Below, piece by piece: positions 13,291 to 24,399 of a stretch of 64,000 nt of DNA. The position numbers were made by a program, and so were the translations under genes. Position 1 is the stretch's first letter, and each line of letters opens with the position of its first letter. Origin of the DNA: Cristatella mucedo (taxonomy: Eukaryota > Bryozoa > Phylactolaemata > Cristatellidae); assembly GCA_009760855.2 (NCBI GenBank), contig WPIO01000100.1, positions 1,076,501 through 1,140,500 of the forward strand. Direction: 5' to 3'. The notes under the pieces are model-generated. The model was given only the letters and a program-made list of their open reading frames with translations, ran no database searches and was not told where the DNA came from.

Positions 13291-16200
13291 TCACTTGATA
13301 AAGCGCCCTCAGAGAACTCAATCTCTCTCTAGGCGCTTTACATTTGCTGTAAAGTGAAATGCAATTGAATGGTAAGTAAAATCATGCTTGAAAAACAAAC
13401 GAGATGAATAATATGGTTAGGGGTGACATGCACAGGGTCAGCATGCAAATGTGGTTAGTGGCAGCATGCACAGTGTCAGCACGCATAAGCACATCAAAGA
13501 CGAATCACAGGGACCCACTAAATGCTGTCCTAAGAGTGCAAGCCAATATCTCATATAGGGAGCAAGCGAATGAAGGGGCATTTGCCTTCGGTCATAATCA
13601 AAGCCGATCTTTTACAGCATATTAGCAAAGATCAGCTTGAAAACTTGCTACGATTGGCGACTGCACAAGCCGAAGCCAATATACTGTACCTTCCACAAGG
13701 TTTACAATCTCAAATCCTTTGGAGACCTTGCATTTAGTTCGTGTGCTCCCAAAGCCTGGAACTCCCTCCCGACTTGCGTCAGAACATCCCCTGACTTGAC
13801 TACATTTAAAAAGAACTTATAACACACCTATTTAGGACAGCATTTAGTGGGTCCCTGTGATTCGTCCTTCATGTGCTTATGCGTGCTGACACTGTGCATG
13901 CTGCTACTAATCAGGCTTGCATGCCGACCCTGTGCGTGCCATGTTATTCATGTTGTTTATCAAGCATGAATTTACTCATCATTCAATTGCGCTTCCTTTT
14001 GCAGCAAATGCAAAGTGCCTAGAAAATAATCTCTGAGGGCACTTTATCAAGTACATTATTATTATTATTACAGAAAGGAATATCAGCAGTATAAGAACGA
14101 CGTGGCAAATGGAGCTGCTCTTGCAGTGCCTTTGGAAGACTCGAGAGAATAAGCCAGCCAAGATTGGAGCACTGCACATTTAAGTTCTGGGAAACACGAT
14201 CAACTTAGTCTCGATCAGTTAATAATGATGATAACTATTATTATTATTATACATTTGATACAGCACCCTCTGACAACTCAATGTCTTTCTAGGCACTTTA
14301 AATCTGCTGCAAAGGAAGCACGATCCTGGGAGAACTCGGGGAGGGGGACTCCATGTAAACACAGTTGCTTGTTGTCTATCACTGGCTGCATATCTGACTT
14401 CGACCGTGAGCTTTGCATCCATTAAAAGCAGTGGTTCTCAACCTGTAGGTGGCGACCCCTTTGGGTCAACCGACCCTTTCACAGGGGTCACCTTAGATCA
14501 TCAGAAAACGCATTTCCACATTTTGCACAAAATAATTTTATGGTTGGGGGTCGCCACAACATGAGGAAGTGTATTAAAGAGTCCGGGCATTAGGAAGGTT
14601 GGGGAACCACTGATTTAAAGGTACATCACAATATTAATTCACAAGGGGGCCACTACAATGGTAGCTAGCCGCACAGGCATCGACGAGTATGCGGGAGTGC
14701 AAGCCAATATCTCCAAATAGCCGAGGCAAAATAGCGGCAGCTTGTGGACTGCCTCCAGGGTCTCACTGCCTGTTGTGACTATGAGCAAGTTTCCTAATAT
14801 GCTTGCCGCAATCACTTCATGAATGCTCAGCTGATTGATCAGCCGTCCTATCGCCCAGAGAAAAAGGCAAAGTAAAAATTGAAGATCGGCTAATGCAACA
14901 GCCTCGTTTATATTTCAGCACGAGAACCTTTAGCAGCTTTCCCCCCTCTGGCTTGCAGCAGATAAAAACGAATTGCCTGTGGCTGCACCTGAACGCCCGG
15001 TAGGGGTCGTAACTTGTAAATTGTATGCTGTGATAACCTGTGGAAAATTCAGAGGGGCACAGTTAAACAGGAAGAGTTAGGCCAGAGCTCAACCGTCTGC
15101 TCACCATGCATGGACAGATGGCACATATGCAGAGCAATCATAGACAGAGAAGAGTAGAACCGCTCTCAGCCTAAACAGAACACATCGGCAGGCTCGAGGC
15201 TGGTAAGATAACAGTACCTGCCAATGGTCAGACCACCATAGTGAATTCAATTAAACTGCGAGTCTAGGTTATGGCATAGTGAACTGAAATGTGTCCTGCC
15301 AGGTAAGAGCAACCCAAATAGAAAGCTGGCCAAGTCAGTCGCCTGGCTTAACGTGCACTGTCTGAGGTCCGATTCTTTCCTTGCTACAAGTACTGAAGAG
15401 CTGTTTAGCCGGCTGCAGTATCACTGGGATAATATTACCTCGAGGCAGCAAGGAATAAGACAGGCTATTGTTAACCGGAGAAGCCCGACCTTTAAAATTA
15501 TTTGCCCTGTATATAATATTTGTACTTACGCGAGAAGTTAAGCGGACATTTATTAGATAGTGCACAGAAATTGATTATGTATTCTTCTGCATTCTAAGTC
15601 GATAGCCATCAGCCAGCACTAGGTGGGTGTCGCCATACCAGGTGAAACACGACTTTTGAGAAGTGCACGTCTTATTCACGCACGCACGCACACACGCACG
15701 CACGCACACACGCACGCACGCACGCACACACACACACACACATAAATATACATATATATCTATTCATATATAGATCACAAGGATCATGAGCTTAGACATG
15801 GTGCCGGGCTGGTCAGCCGTTTGGCCCGTGCATTTTCAGCCACAACTATCTGCAGCAGAACCTTCTAAGAGGACGATCACCAAAACATACCTACGACGTA
15901 CATGGCGGCAGCGGAACGCAAACTCGCTGATTACACAACAGCCCTTACTCCGGAAGATGAGATTCGTACACAATCAGATAGCGACACCAGGTCCAATGAA
16001 AGACGAACGAGAGCAAGCACCCAGGTCTACGAGCTCGCATGCCGGATAGGCCAGTATGGCTATAACTCACTTTTCACCGACATTAACCTTCGCTTCCGAC
16101 ACCTTCAGCTGCCCATCGTCTCCATCCTTGGTCTGCCAAGCAAGAAGTGCAGAACAGTTAGCCGCACTGCTGACGAGGGCCCGCCTGACGCTTACCGCTG

Positions 16201-16461
16201 CGGCAGCATGCAGCTACCACCTACCGCTCCTAGGTATGCAAGCGTGGTTGCCGCTTCACTGTCAATAGCGTAGAGTATCGAGGACACCACCCCCGTGCCG
16301 GTGTTTTCTACGGTTACAGTGCTCTGTATCTTGACCAAGTTGGTACTGATGTCAACCTTCCTTTCGACGTTGCTGAACGCAATTGCACCGTCAACGGCGG
16401 CGTCCTTTGCCGAGCAGCCAGCTAGGCTAAGAGCAAGCACACCTAGCGCAAGCCACGTCAT
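5312..16461 (-). CDS. RPN1: Ribophorin I, oligosaccharyltransferase subunit 1 (complete, 10 exons)
   Basis: Non-catalytic subunit of the ER oligosaccharyltransferase, which moves the dolichol-linked glycan onto nascent N-glycosylation sites. Exons, 5' to 3': 16461-16225, 16132-16071, 12190-11881, 11526-11320, 11163-10971, 9930-9831, 8360-8222, 7939-7820, 6082-5837, 5494-5312. Every junction has GT-AG ends and matching phase, giving 598 aa (human about 607). Visible landmarks: N-terminal hydrophobic signal peptide; [13 protein letters not shown] and [14 protein letters not shown] in the lumenal domain; [19 protein letters not shown]; one membrane segment at about residues 430-448 (exon 8, ending [11 protein letters not shown]); a charged cytosolic helical tail in exons 9-10. 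The ATG has A at -3. In exon 1 the donor GTAGGT at 16224 fits phase 0 and protein homology; a downstream GTAAGC at 16195 does not. Introns hold LINE-A, SINE and SPIN-like pieces. Exons 1-5 are GC-rich and exons 6-10 are not. Confidence 0.96.
6385..6486 (+). mobile_element. LINE-A 3' tail
   Basis: Terminal hairpin (AAAGCGCC ... GGCGCTTT) plus ATT tail, in an RPN1 intron. Confidence 0.75.
8756..8920 (-). mobile_element. SINE-1 (tRNA-derived)
   Basis: The minus strand carries a tRNA-like head with A-box-like TGGCACACTAGG and B-box GGTTCGATTCC. Between them is an 11-bp palindrome in place of a normal anticodon arm. The tail ends GTCGCTATACAAAAAGAGGC. It lies in an RPN1 intron. Nine further copies or pieces are listed. 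Confidence 0.8.
9108..9216 (-). mobile_element. LINE-A 3' tail
   Basis: Terminal hairpin and AT-rich tail on the minus strand, in an RPN1 intron. Confidence 0.7.
9574..9690 (-). mobile_element. SINE-2 (tRNA-derived)
   Basis: tRNA-like head (GGTTCGAGCCC-type B box, read on the minus strand) followed by a 3' tail that resembles the LINE-A hairpin (AGAGATTAAGTTCTCTTAGGG type) and ends in TATACAAATG. Confidence 0.7.
10196..10732 (-). mobile_element. LINE-A 3' copy
   Basis: Minus-strand copy of the C-terminal ~90 codons ([20 protein letters not shown]), 3' UTR and hairpin, in an RPN1 intron. The 5' end is cut at the KQRIDFK region. Confidence 0.85.
12865..13240 (-). mobile_element. LINE-A 3' copy, very decayed
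   Basis: The hairpin, 3' UTR phrases and the SFGDRAF-type end are just recognisable. It directly abuts a younger copy at 13247. Confidence 0.6.
13247..13535 (-). mobile_element. LINE-A 3' tail
   Basis: (AAT)n, hairpin and 3' UTR on the minus strand, ending at the CTAAATGCTGTCCTAA phrase. Confidence 0.8.
13700..14072 (+). mobile_element. LINE-A 3' copy
   Basis: Plus-strand piece from LKSFGD through the 3' UTR and (ATT)n. Together with 13247-13535 it forms a head-to-head inverted pair with a ~165 bp non-LINE spacer. Confidence 0.8.
14222..14325 (-). mobile_element. LINE-A 3' tail
   Basis: Degenerate hairpin and ATT tail on the minus strand. Confidence 0.65.
14429..14612 (+). mobile_element. 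SPIN-like hAT miniature element
   Basis: Ends CAGTGGTTCTCAACCTG ... GGGGAACCACTG, inverted at the termini. The 8-bp flanks ATTAAAAG and ATTTAAAG match at 7 of 8 bases, the target length of hAT transposases. The body has the SPIN phrases GGGTCACC, AATAATTTTATGGTTGGGGG and CACAACATGAGGAA. It has no coding capacity and needs a transposase in trans. It lies in RPN1 intron 2. Confidence 0.85.
14613..15660. other. RPN1 intron, nothing recognised
   Basis: No exon or repeat could be supported. A short phrase GTGCAAGCCAATATCTC near 14697 also occurs near 13537, so part may be an unclassified repeat. Confidence 0.3.
15676..15742 (+). repeat. (CA)n / (CGCA)n microsatellite
   Basis: About 65 bp of alternating CACG and CA units. 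Confidence 0.9.
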
Positions 16462-17395
16462 CTTCGGAAAGTCGCAATGCGAATTGTCCCCACGGCGAGC
16501 CGGCTCCCTTGCAGACCGGCAACCGGTTAAACGGATATGGCTGACGGGCAGCTTCCGCCTCGATGTGGCGCTGCCGTGCTGGCAAAACGCCGTTGGTCAA
16601 GCTGTGCGAGTGAACAATCCAGTGACATATAAAATTGACAATGTATAAATATAAAATATGACACAAACGTTTAGTGCCGTAACCTTAACATGGAACGAGA
16701 GAGCATCTCAAAAAAGGATGGCTGACCTGCAGAGCGGTCGCGGGCTGAGTCGACCGCGTAACGGACGTCCGCCCGAGGGATGTAATGGTACCAATGCGAT
16801 ACGGTCGCCGAGTGACATGCACAGAACACTGAGCGGAGTGTTTGAAATTCGAGTTATTTAATTGAATGAGTAATACATTGTGTATACGGCAATGTGGCTA
16901 GGAGCACATGCAATACCTACCGTGGTTTCACCGCGCTCCCAGCTAGAGGCGTCGTGGGTAGTTCGGTGCACATACTTGCAATGCTGGGTTACGACAAGCG
17001 TGAGCTGCTGAAAGCATCAAAATATTCTAGCTGAAGATAAAAAGTAGCAAATTATTGTCAGCTCACGGTAATCTCACGTATATGCGCGCCAATGTTAAAG
17101 CAAACAGCTGCTTCGCTGCCCTGCCTACCTTTCTCGCCTCCGGTCACCAAGTGCTATTAGCGTTTCTGCGCTTCGATGAGTATTATCCGAAAATCAGAGT
17201 TCCTGCGAGCGTCAAATATACGGAAACCGAGACAACTACGACTTGCTTTAACCATATCTGTAAAGTGCCTAGATAAAATTCTTTTAGAGTGGTATGCAAA
17301 TGAGTTGCATTTATGTTTATTTATCGTTACAACGAATTCTGCAATTGAATTCATGCAATTGCAACTGCAATGCAATTGCAATTGCAATGAATTCA
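16462..17395. other. RPN1 upstream region
   Basis: Should hold the RPN1 promoter, but no TATA box or other site is clear. A low-complexity AATTGCAA-rich, partly palindromic stretch lies at 17340-17395. Confidence 0.3.
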
Positions 17396-17545
17396 TGCCA
17401 CCCACGACCTCAGGACTGAGGTCGTGGGACTGAGGTCGTGGGTTCGAATCCTGCGATATGCGATCCTCTATCGCTGCTGCAAGCGGTAGCGATAGCCGTA
17501 AAGGCTCTTCTGTCGCTAATCAAAGGAGGCTGTTAAAACAGCTAG
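17396..17545 (+). mobile_element. SINE-1, 5'-truncated
   Basis: Keeps the palindrome (here partly duplicated), B-box GGTTCGAATCC and the 3' tail. The A-box part is missing. Confidence 0.75.
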
Positions 17546-18046
17546 TTTTTTTAATCGAAAATGGCTTACTCCTCCAGCGCGGCGAGCATAGTCGGGCTTG
17601 AACTGCAGCGGAGACGGGTGCTTTGCAGTTAGTAGACTTCGTCTATAGCAGGCATTTTATCTCGTAGGCTTAAGCGAATAAGGAACTCAAATTCTTGCCA
17701 GCACTGGGGGATAGGACCAGGCTGGCTAGTGCTGCTTCTGCAGTCCAATTTTGCAATCGGGAGCTCATTACTTATATTCGGATGTTTCTATCTCTAGCTT
17801 AAAGTTTGAATGTGCCGTACTCATTTTAATCGAGCGGCGCGACGATGCTCAAAGGGCTTGCAGAGCACTCTTTTTTCTGCATTTTGAAATGCCGCCATGA
17901 GGAAATCGGTCGCTGTGACAGTGCTCGAGGCTATTAGCGGTATCTGAACAATGGTCATTGGGATCCGAGTATCACAATCTGCAATTTGGATTTGCATTGA
18001 AACCTTTGAATCCTTCAGGAGCGACGGCTAGTGAGCTGTACGCAAC

Positions 18047-18080
<34 letters not shown>

Positions 18081-18630
18081 CAGATGCGGCCTTGTGTGGC
18101 TTTACAACATGCAACTGTACGTTTAGAAAAGGGACGTGTCAGTGAGCCATAGGCTTTCCTTGATTGCCGTTTGACTATTTTATTCTATAGTCGTCTTAGC
18201 TGCGTACACCGTAGCAGCTTCAAGGATCCCCAATCAGCCAAGTTTCGAGGCGCCACCAGTTTCGGTCGAGCGTCGTCTGCAACGACTATCACCGTTACGT
18301 CCGCTGCGTTTGTGGAGAAGAACTGTAGTTCAGGAGCCACTGCCACTCGTTTGTAACAATATTTGTACAGCACGAATGCAGTTTTCAGAATTTCTAAGCG
18401 CAGAACAGCGGAAACGTGCACATGATAGCAGGTAAAACACCTTGAGGACGTTTGATGACACGTACAACTTATCCAATCGAAATCAGAAACTAAATGAGCA
18501 CCTGCAGTTTTTTGAAAGTAGACATTTACTTACATTAGAAATTTCACGTTGATCCATCAAGTATTGGCCGAGTTATCGAATTTACAAGGTGCAAGAATAC
18601 ACTGTTAATGAACCTGCTTACAAGCTACAA
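17546..18630. other. Intergenic, with (CTG)n at 18048-18078
   Basis: Nothing recognised apart from about ten CTG triplets. Confidence 0.4.
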
Positions 18631-18945
18631 TAATAATAATAATAATGTACTTGATAAAGCGCCCTCGGAGAACTTAATCTCTTTCTAGGCGCTTTATACT
18701 TGCTGCAAAGGGAAGCGCGATTGAATGGTGAGTAATATCATGCTTGATAAACATGAATAACGTGGTTAGGGGTGACATGCACAGGGTCAGCATGCAAATG
18801 TGGTTAGTGGCAGCATGCACAGTGTCAGCACGCATAAGCACAAGAAGGACGAATCACAGGGACCCACTAAATGCTGTCCTAAGTAGGTGTGTTTTTAAGT
18901 TCTTTTTAAATGTTGTCAAGTCAGGGGATGTTCTGAAAATCGCGT
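18631..18945 (-). mobile_element. LINE-A 3' copy
   Basis: (AAT)n, hairpin, 3' UTR and the last ~20 codons on the minus strand. Confidence 0.8.
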
Positions 18946-20954
18946 ATCTCAACAACCTGCAAAAATTGACGTGGATGTACTAAGGCTAAGCAAGTTAGGA
19001 AACAAGTCTTGTATGAAGCAGAGATGGGTAGATTTTCTTCTCGCACGTATGTCGCTTATCTTCTTGTTATTTTTTCGAAATTTACCCTCAAGGAGCGCGA
19101 CAAAAGGTCTGGGACATTTCGCTACATCTGCTCAGAAAACCTGTTTATCTCATCTAAGAGCTTGGTACTTTAACTTAAATTTTTAATTAAAACATTTTTC
19201 AAATTAGCTAACAGCTTAAATCTTCAATTTTGCGAAGCCTTTAACCCTCCGCCAAAAGGCATGCCAGCAGGAGGCCTATTTCTACACGCGCAATAATTCG
19301 TGACTCCCTGTTTAGAGAGCCTGAGGCAGCACGTCAAAGGAGCATCTAGGCTCGGTAGGAATATTTAACGCTTTATGCACAGGATTTTTAACTGTTTAGA
19401 ACTCCTAAAATATGCTGCCCTTTAAAAAAAACTATATCACCTCTGAACGTGCGTCTCCTCATAGGCGCATCGCTGTAGTGGCCTTGCTAGCACCGCCTAA
19501 AACTAAAAAGTGGTGGCCCCTTCTGCGGACGCACCTTTTGATCTTCCGTGCAGGAAAGACTCTGGAGACGCAATGCACATGCACACTTTACAATAAATAA
19601 TCGTATTTACTAAATTCAACTTGCAGCCCTATCCCTGGAATCGTGGTGGTATAGTGAAAGATCTGCTCGGCCTTCTTGGGGAAGGGAACTACCGGTTCAA
19701 CAAATGTGCCGATCGTGTGACCTCACCGCGGCTCCACGCTAGAGCTGAGTGGAAGTGTCCGTACGCAATTTGCTATGCTTAAAACCCTCAGGACGTCGTT
19801 ACTTAGTAGCGTAAAGAGCAGAATTGAAAATTATATTTTCTACTAATCTCTCAAGTGATGGCTAGAAAATATAATTGATATATATTTAATCTAATGGATA
19901 ATAATATATTTGATATTTATATATAATATATTGGCGACCGTCGGGTCACCAATAGAAACCAACTTGAAACGAGAGTCCTGAAGAGGTTACGTACCAAATT
20001 CATTCTTAGAACCCTTCGTCACCCGTAGCCTTCTCTATAGACAGGCATGCTGTGCGTCAAAGGTCAGCGCCACCCACCGACGCCTCGCTGGCCTCGTTTC
20101 CTTAGAAAATTCTCTTCGACACACAAAGAAACGGAAACGTTTTCTTCTGCGCTCAGACGTCGTTTCTGCCTGCCGAAGAAGAGCCAATAAGATGGGATTT
20201 GCAGCCCCTCTAAAAAAAAAGTTGTCGTCCGCATTTCGGTAAAGTCTGAATCGCTACGTCGAAAAAACACCGCAGCTCGGAAGTCTTTTAGACGCCGCCT
20301 GAAAAGTGATCGGTTGGCCCCTCGGAACCGGCGGAATCTGAAATTGCGCTTCTCTGGGACCTTCGCTTGCACGGCCGGCCTTCGCTTGCGCCACCCTGCC
20401 GACAGAATGCTTCCCTCTCGAGAAACAGGGCGGTAGCGGTGCGCGCTGAAGGCTCGCCGCCCCGGAGGGCTCCTTAAAATGTCCACGGCCCATTTCGGAA
20501 GAGCCTTAAGCTGTGCTCAGAACCTGACCGAAACTCTAGTGTAAAGAAATTTGCATCTCAACTTGAATCTCGTCTGAAGTTGTTCGCGCTGTCTAGGGGT
20601 CCTGTCTAGACCAGTGAAAGTACGAATCTGTCTCATCATCAACTCAAAAGGTACGATTTCTTCCTTAAACCGTAACGCTATAGTCGCTCTAGAAGCCGAA
20701 GCCGAACGTGCGCGCCGAGTGCGCGCCGCGCTAACTTCCTGTTCAGTCTCACCTGAGTAAAAATGTGTGTTAGGTGATCGTCTCGCGACTATGCAAGAGC
20801 CTCGTGACGGACCTGTGGATATTAAGCTCAACGGTCGTCAGCGGAAACCTGACAGCTTCCGGGAACGGCAGCGAGGGGGACTGAGGCTTCTAAAATGGCA
20901 GATGCGGAAGCCGGCGCGGAGCTAAGTGGGAATTTTTGACGAAGGCAGACTTGA
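18946..20954. other. Intergenic, nothing recognised
   Basis: AT-rich at 19840-19935. An Arg-rich open frame of 140 codons at 20486-20064 (minus) has no visible domain and is not called a gene. Confidence 0.3.
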
Positions 20955-21745
20955 ACGACAGCAAATCAGACTTGTCCGATCGTGTTCAATCCTTGTTGTG
21001 TGGGGGTTGGGTCTAATCCACCAGAGCAGTCGCCTGTCAACTCCCTCAAGGTTCCATTCTTGGACCTTTTCTGTTCTCCACTTATACTCAAACTCATGGA
21101 AAAGTGATTCCAGCCCACGGAATAGGATATCACTTTTATGCTGAAGATACTCAGCTTTTTTTGTCATTTAAACCGTCAGAATCTGCTGCAGCGACTTATA
21201 AACTGGATGCTTGCCTTGCAGACATTCGATCCTGGATGTCGGCAAATTTCCTTAAACTAAACGTTAAAATGAAACTGCCACTCATAGGGCACCATAAACC
21301 ATTGCGGTGTGTGGATAGCTAGAAGGCTTTGCTCTTAAAATAGGTGATGCTGTTTTGCGATCATCACCTCGTGATCGGAATTTAATTTTCGCCTTCGAAA
21401 GCTTCTCAAGTTTTGAAGGCCTTGTTTAGAATACTCCTTCCACAGCTAGCCATCACCGTTAGATCCGTATCTAATATTAGGAACTGTGTTCTACGCAAAA
21501 AATTTAATTAGCTCATTAGTTTTGTCTCTGCTATATTATTGTAACTTCCTATCGGCTGTGCTACCGAAAAAAAGCCACTAAGCCACTACAGCTGGCGATG
21601 AGAATGGATGCAAAGCTAATTTACAAATCCCAGAGGTTTGAGCGCGTGTCTCCTTTTCTGAAAGAGCTTAGATGGCTATCGATTGATCAACGGATAGAGA
21701 CAGAAATTCTAGCTATGACCTACAAGTACAGGGAATGTACGAAGA
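20955..21745 (+). mobile_element. LINE-B fragment
   Basis: Reverse-transcriptase motifs LPQGSILGPFLF and FYAEDTQLFLSFKPSES, then C-terminal pieces with stops. The catalytic YADD reads YAED, so the copy is dead. Confidence 0.8.
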
Positions 21746-21966
21746 CGACCGTCTGTCTGCACTCTCTCGCACGTCCGTCGTTCTTGCTGTGCGAGCGAGG
21801 CTGAGTACGCGAGAAATTACGAGACGACTTGTGAAACTTGTCTATCTATTGCGGTGCCTTCTGCCCTCCTTACAGCGACGGGGGTGGGAATGACGAATTT
21901 TTCAAACGCAATCGCTAATCGAACTTTCTCAACTTGCAAGACCGCATGCTAACACTACTGGCAAAC

Positions 21967-21972
21967 TTTATT
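21967..21972 (-). terminator. Probable poly(A) signal of the fucolectin/EGF gene
   Basis: AATAAA on the minus strand, about 420 bp past the stop codon at 22394. It is the first such signal downstream. Confidence 0.45.
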
Positions 21973-22393
21973 GAATCTAGCAGTGGGCGGTCGAGGGGAT
22001 TTGTTCAGAGTGCGGCGCGAAGTATCAGGAATAGTGCGAGTCTGCGGCGCGTGCTCCGGCGACGGGCCGGGCACGCGCCGACCGGTTGTCGGCTGCGTTC
22101 GCTGAGGCTCTCCGAGCACCCGAGCGATCACTCCGCGGGGCGCGGGAAGGGGATTCGCTGTGACACTGCCAAAAGTCCATGCGCCACTCTCCGCGACGAC
22201 GGCGCGCGGATGTCGCGCGACAAGGCTCGGTGTCTGTCCGGAGACGAAGCAGCGCAAACTGCCGGACTACCGCGACCGCATCGTCGGGCGCTCGTTTTCG
22301 TCGCGCAGTCGCCTGCGCTCGCCGCCCCGCAGAGCTGCGAAGCGGTGGGCCGACTGCCGCCGCGTCGCAGCTCGAGCTACCGGGGAGAGAGCG

Positions 22394-23570
22394 CTACGAG
22401 TCGCGGCGGCGGTGGCGTGCCAGGGGACGCATGTCGTCGGCGAAGTATACGAAGTCCTCGGACACGACCTTCTTTCTCTTCGCGCACGCTATCGCGAACG
22501 TCGCCGCCATCATGACGGTCGCGAACAGAGCGGGAAAGGCCAGGAACATGTACGTCGCGTACTTCCGCTCGTCCATCCAATAGTAGCCGAGAAAGCTGAG
22601 GTCGACCGCGCCGCGACCGCCGTCGCCGCCGCCCGACGGCGGCTCGCTGTCGCTCGCCGCGACGACCGTGCCGACGAGCAGCGCCGCCGCGGCCACCTCG
22701 TAGCCGAGCGCGTCGTCCGCTTCGCCGCGCCTCAGCTGCAGAGCGGCGTGCCTGCCGACGGTCGGCGTCGCGCACGACAGCACGAAAGCGCCGCCGCCGC
22801 CTCGCGGCAGCTCGCGATAGGTAGCGCACGTCACCCAGTGCGAGCTGCCCGCGTAGGCCGGCGCGCGGCTGTCGTTGCCCACTAGCAGGTGCGCCTGGCG
22901 AGCCGCGGCGGCGCCGGCGGCGGCGGGCAGGTCGAACGACGCGTGACGAATGGACACGTACTCGCTGGCGCTCGCCGGCCGGCGGCCTCTCGCGGCGCAA
23001 CCGACCGGCCGCTCGTGCGCGAGAGCGGCCGCGGCACTGGCGGGACCGGCGTCGCGCCGATTTGCGACCATCTCCATGCGTTCATTGGCGCGCGCTTCCG
23101 CGGCCGCCGGTGCCGCCGTCGCAGCGGTCGACAGTGAGCACTCGCCGAGAGGCGGCCGCGAATCGACGCCGTCGCCCGCCTCGCACGCCGCGCCGCGACA
23201 AGCCGGCGGCGGCGCAAAGCATCCGAGCGGGCCGCAGACGCACGCCGCCGCCGCCGCCGCCGCCGATTCGCGCTCGCAGCGCTCGCACGAGCGCTCGCAG
23301 CGCCGTCCGTACGAGCCGCTTGGGCAGCGGCGCGCAGCGCCGAACACCGTCACCTCGTTTAGGCCGAGCGGCAGCGCGGCGCGACCGTCGGAGCCTGCGC
23401 CAGCCGTCGCTGCGTACACCGCCACCGCGCGCCCGACGACGGCCGCCGAGCAGCAGAGCAATTGCGCGCGAAGCGACCCGTCGCCGCGAGCGCACTCCGT
23501 CCACGCTCCGTCGGCGGGCGACGGCGACGCGCGCGTGTCGTTGCCGACGAGCACGAGCAGCGAGCCCGCT

Positions 23571-23610
<40 letters not shown>

Positions 23611-24004
23611 CACGGCCGTCGCCATCGCCTGGCTCCGCGTTTCCGCCGGTGCCGCCGCCGTTGCCCAGCGTGACGAGCACCGAGCGTACGGAGTACAGAC
23701 CGTCGCGCGGAGCCAGCTCCACCAGCCACCAGGACGTGGCGCCCGGCTCGCTGTACGCGACCGTGCGCTCGTCGCCGTCGATGACTAGCGAGCCGGACCG
23801 CAAGGGCAGCCCGCCGCCGCCGCCGCCGCCGCCGCCCGAGAAGCGCGTGTACTGGTCCGGCGCGGTCAGCTCCACGGCGGAAAAGTCGGCTTCGTCACCG
23901 CCGCTGCCGACACCGCTGCTGTCCGCGACGCAGTCGGCCGAGAGAAATGCGGAAGCGGCCAGCAAGGCGGAGCAGAGTTGCAGTCGCAGCGGAAGACGCC
24001 GCAT
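22394..24004 (-). CDS. Single-exon type I membrane protein with fucolectin-like and EGF-like segments
   Basis: About 536 aa, no intron needed. ATG at 24004 (G at -3) is chosen over the upstream in-frame ATG at 24250 because it starts a clear signal peptide (LQLCSALLAASAFLSADC). In order: a fucolectin/F5-8C-like domain at ~residues 40-223 (LVIDGDERTVAYSEPG, WWLVEL, LLVLVGNDTRA, LNEVTVFG), interrupted by polyglycine runs; a cysteine cluster at ~228-275 of EGF/laminin-EGF type (CPSGSYGRRC start); a low-complexity linker; a second half of a fucolectin-like domain at ~371-445 (LLVGNDSRAP, WVTCATY); one membrane span at ~485-508; and a short basic tail. Such architectures are typical of cell-surface recognition proteins, so glycan or ligand binding outside the cell is inferred. 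No orthologue is recognised. The second lectin-like unit lacks the N-terminal half containing the IDGD-type motif. Codons are extremely GC-rich. A plus-strand reading frame of 480 codons across the same DNA is a GC-bias shadow. Confidence 0.75.
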
Positions 24005-24340
24005 CTCGATCGCTTTTGGACAGGCGAAGCGTTCGTTCCTCTCTTCGTCAGAGCCCGTTCCTCTTCTGGTGCTCCTGCTCGCGGCAGCTCGCGGCGGAGG
24101 CGCCGACGCCGCGTTACCGTGGTGCACGTGTTTAAACAAGCCCGCTTGCCGACGAGAGTTTCGCCCATTCCCGAGCGCTGCCCGATATTGGTTGAATGGC
24201 TCGCGCCGTGGGGCGCAGAGCGCTCGTCGACAATGGCTGCGAATGGGCATTCTAGACGCACAAAGCTGCTGTTACCATTTGGGTAGCTGGCAGAGCACGC
24301 CGTGTTGCTGTTCTAACAGACAGCAGCATCCGATGAATGG

Positions 24341-24362
24341 AGAGAGAGAGAGAGAGAGAGAG
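24341..24362 (+). repeat. (GA)n microsatellite
   Basis: Perfect GA run directly before the 12-bp minisatellite. Confidence 0.9.
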
Positions 24363-24399
24363 GGGGAGAGCGATAGGGAGAGCGAGAGATAGAGCGATA

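Noticed and set aside
16190-16196. GTAAGC at 16195 as the RPN1 exon 1 donor
   Set aside because: It would end the exon in phase 2 and put a stop early in exon 2. GTAGGT at 16224 restores the frame and the alignment.
20064-20486. 140-codon Arg/Phe-rich minus frame
   Set aside because: No domain, no splice or poly(A) support and no recognisable relative.
22950-24392. Plus-strand 480-codon frame opposite the fucolectin gene
   Set aside because: Pro/Ala/Ser-rich shadow of a GC-rich coding strand. The minus frame has a signal peptide, cysteines and a membrane span.
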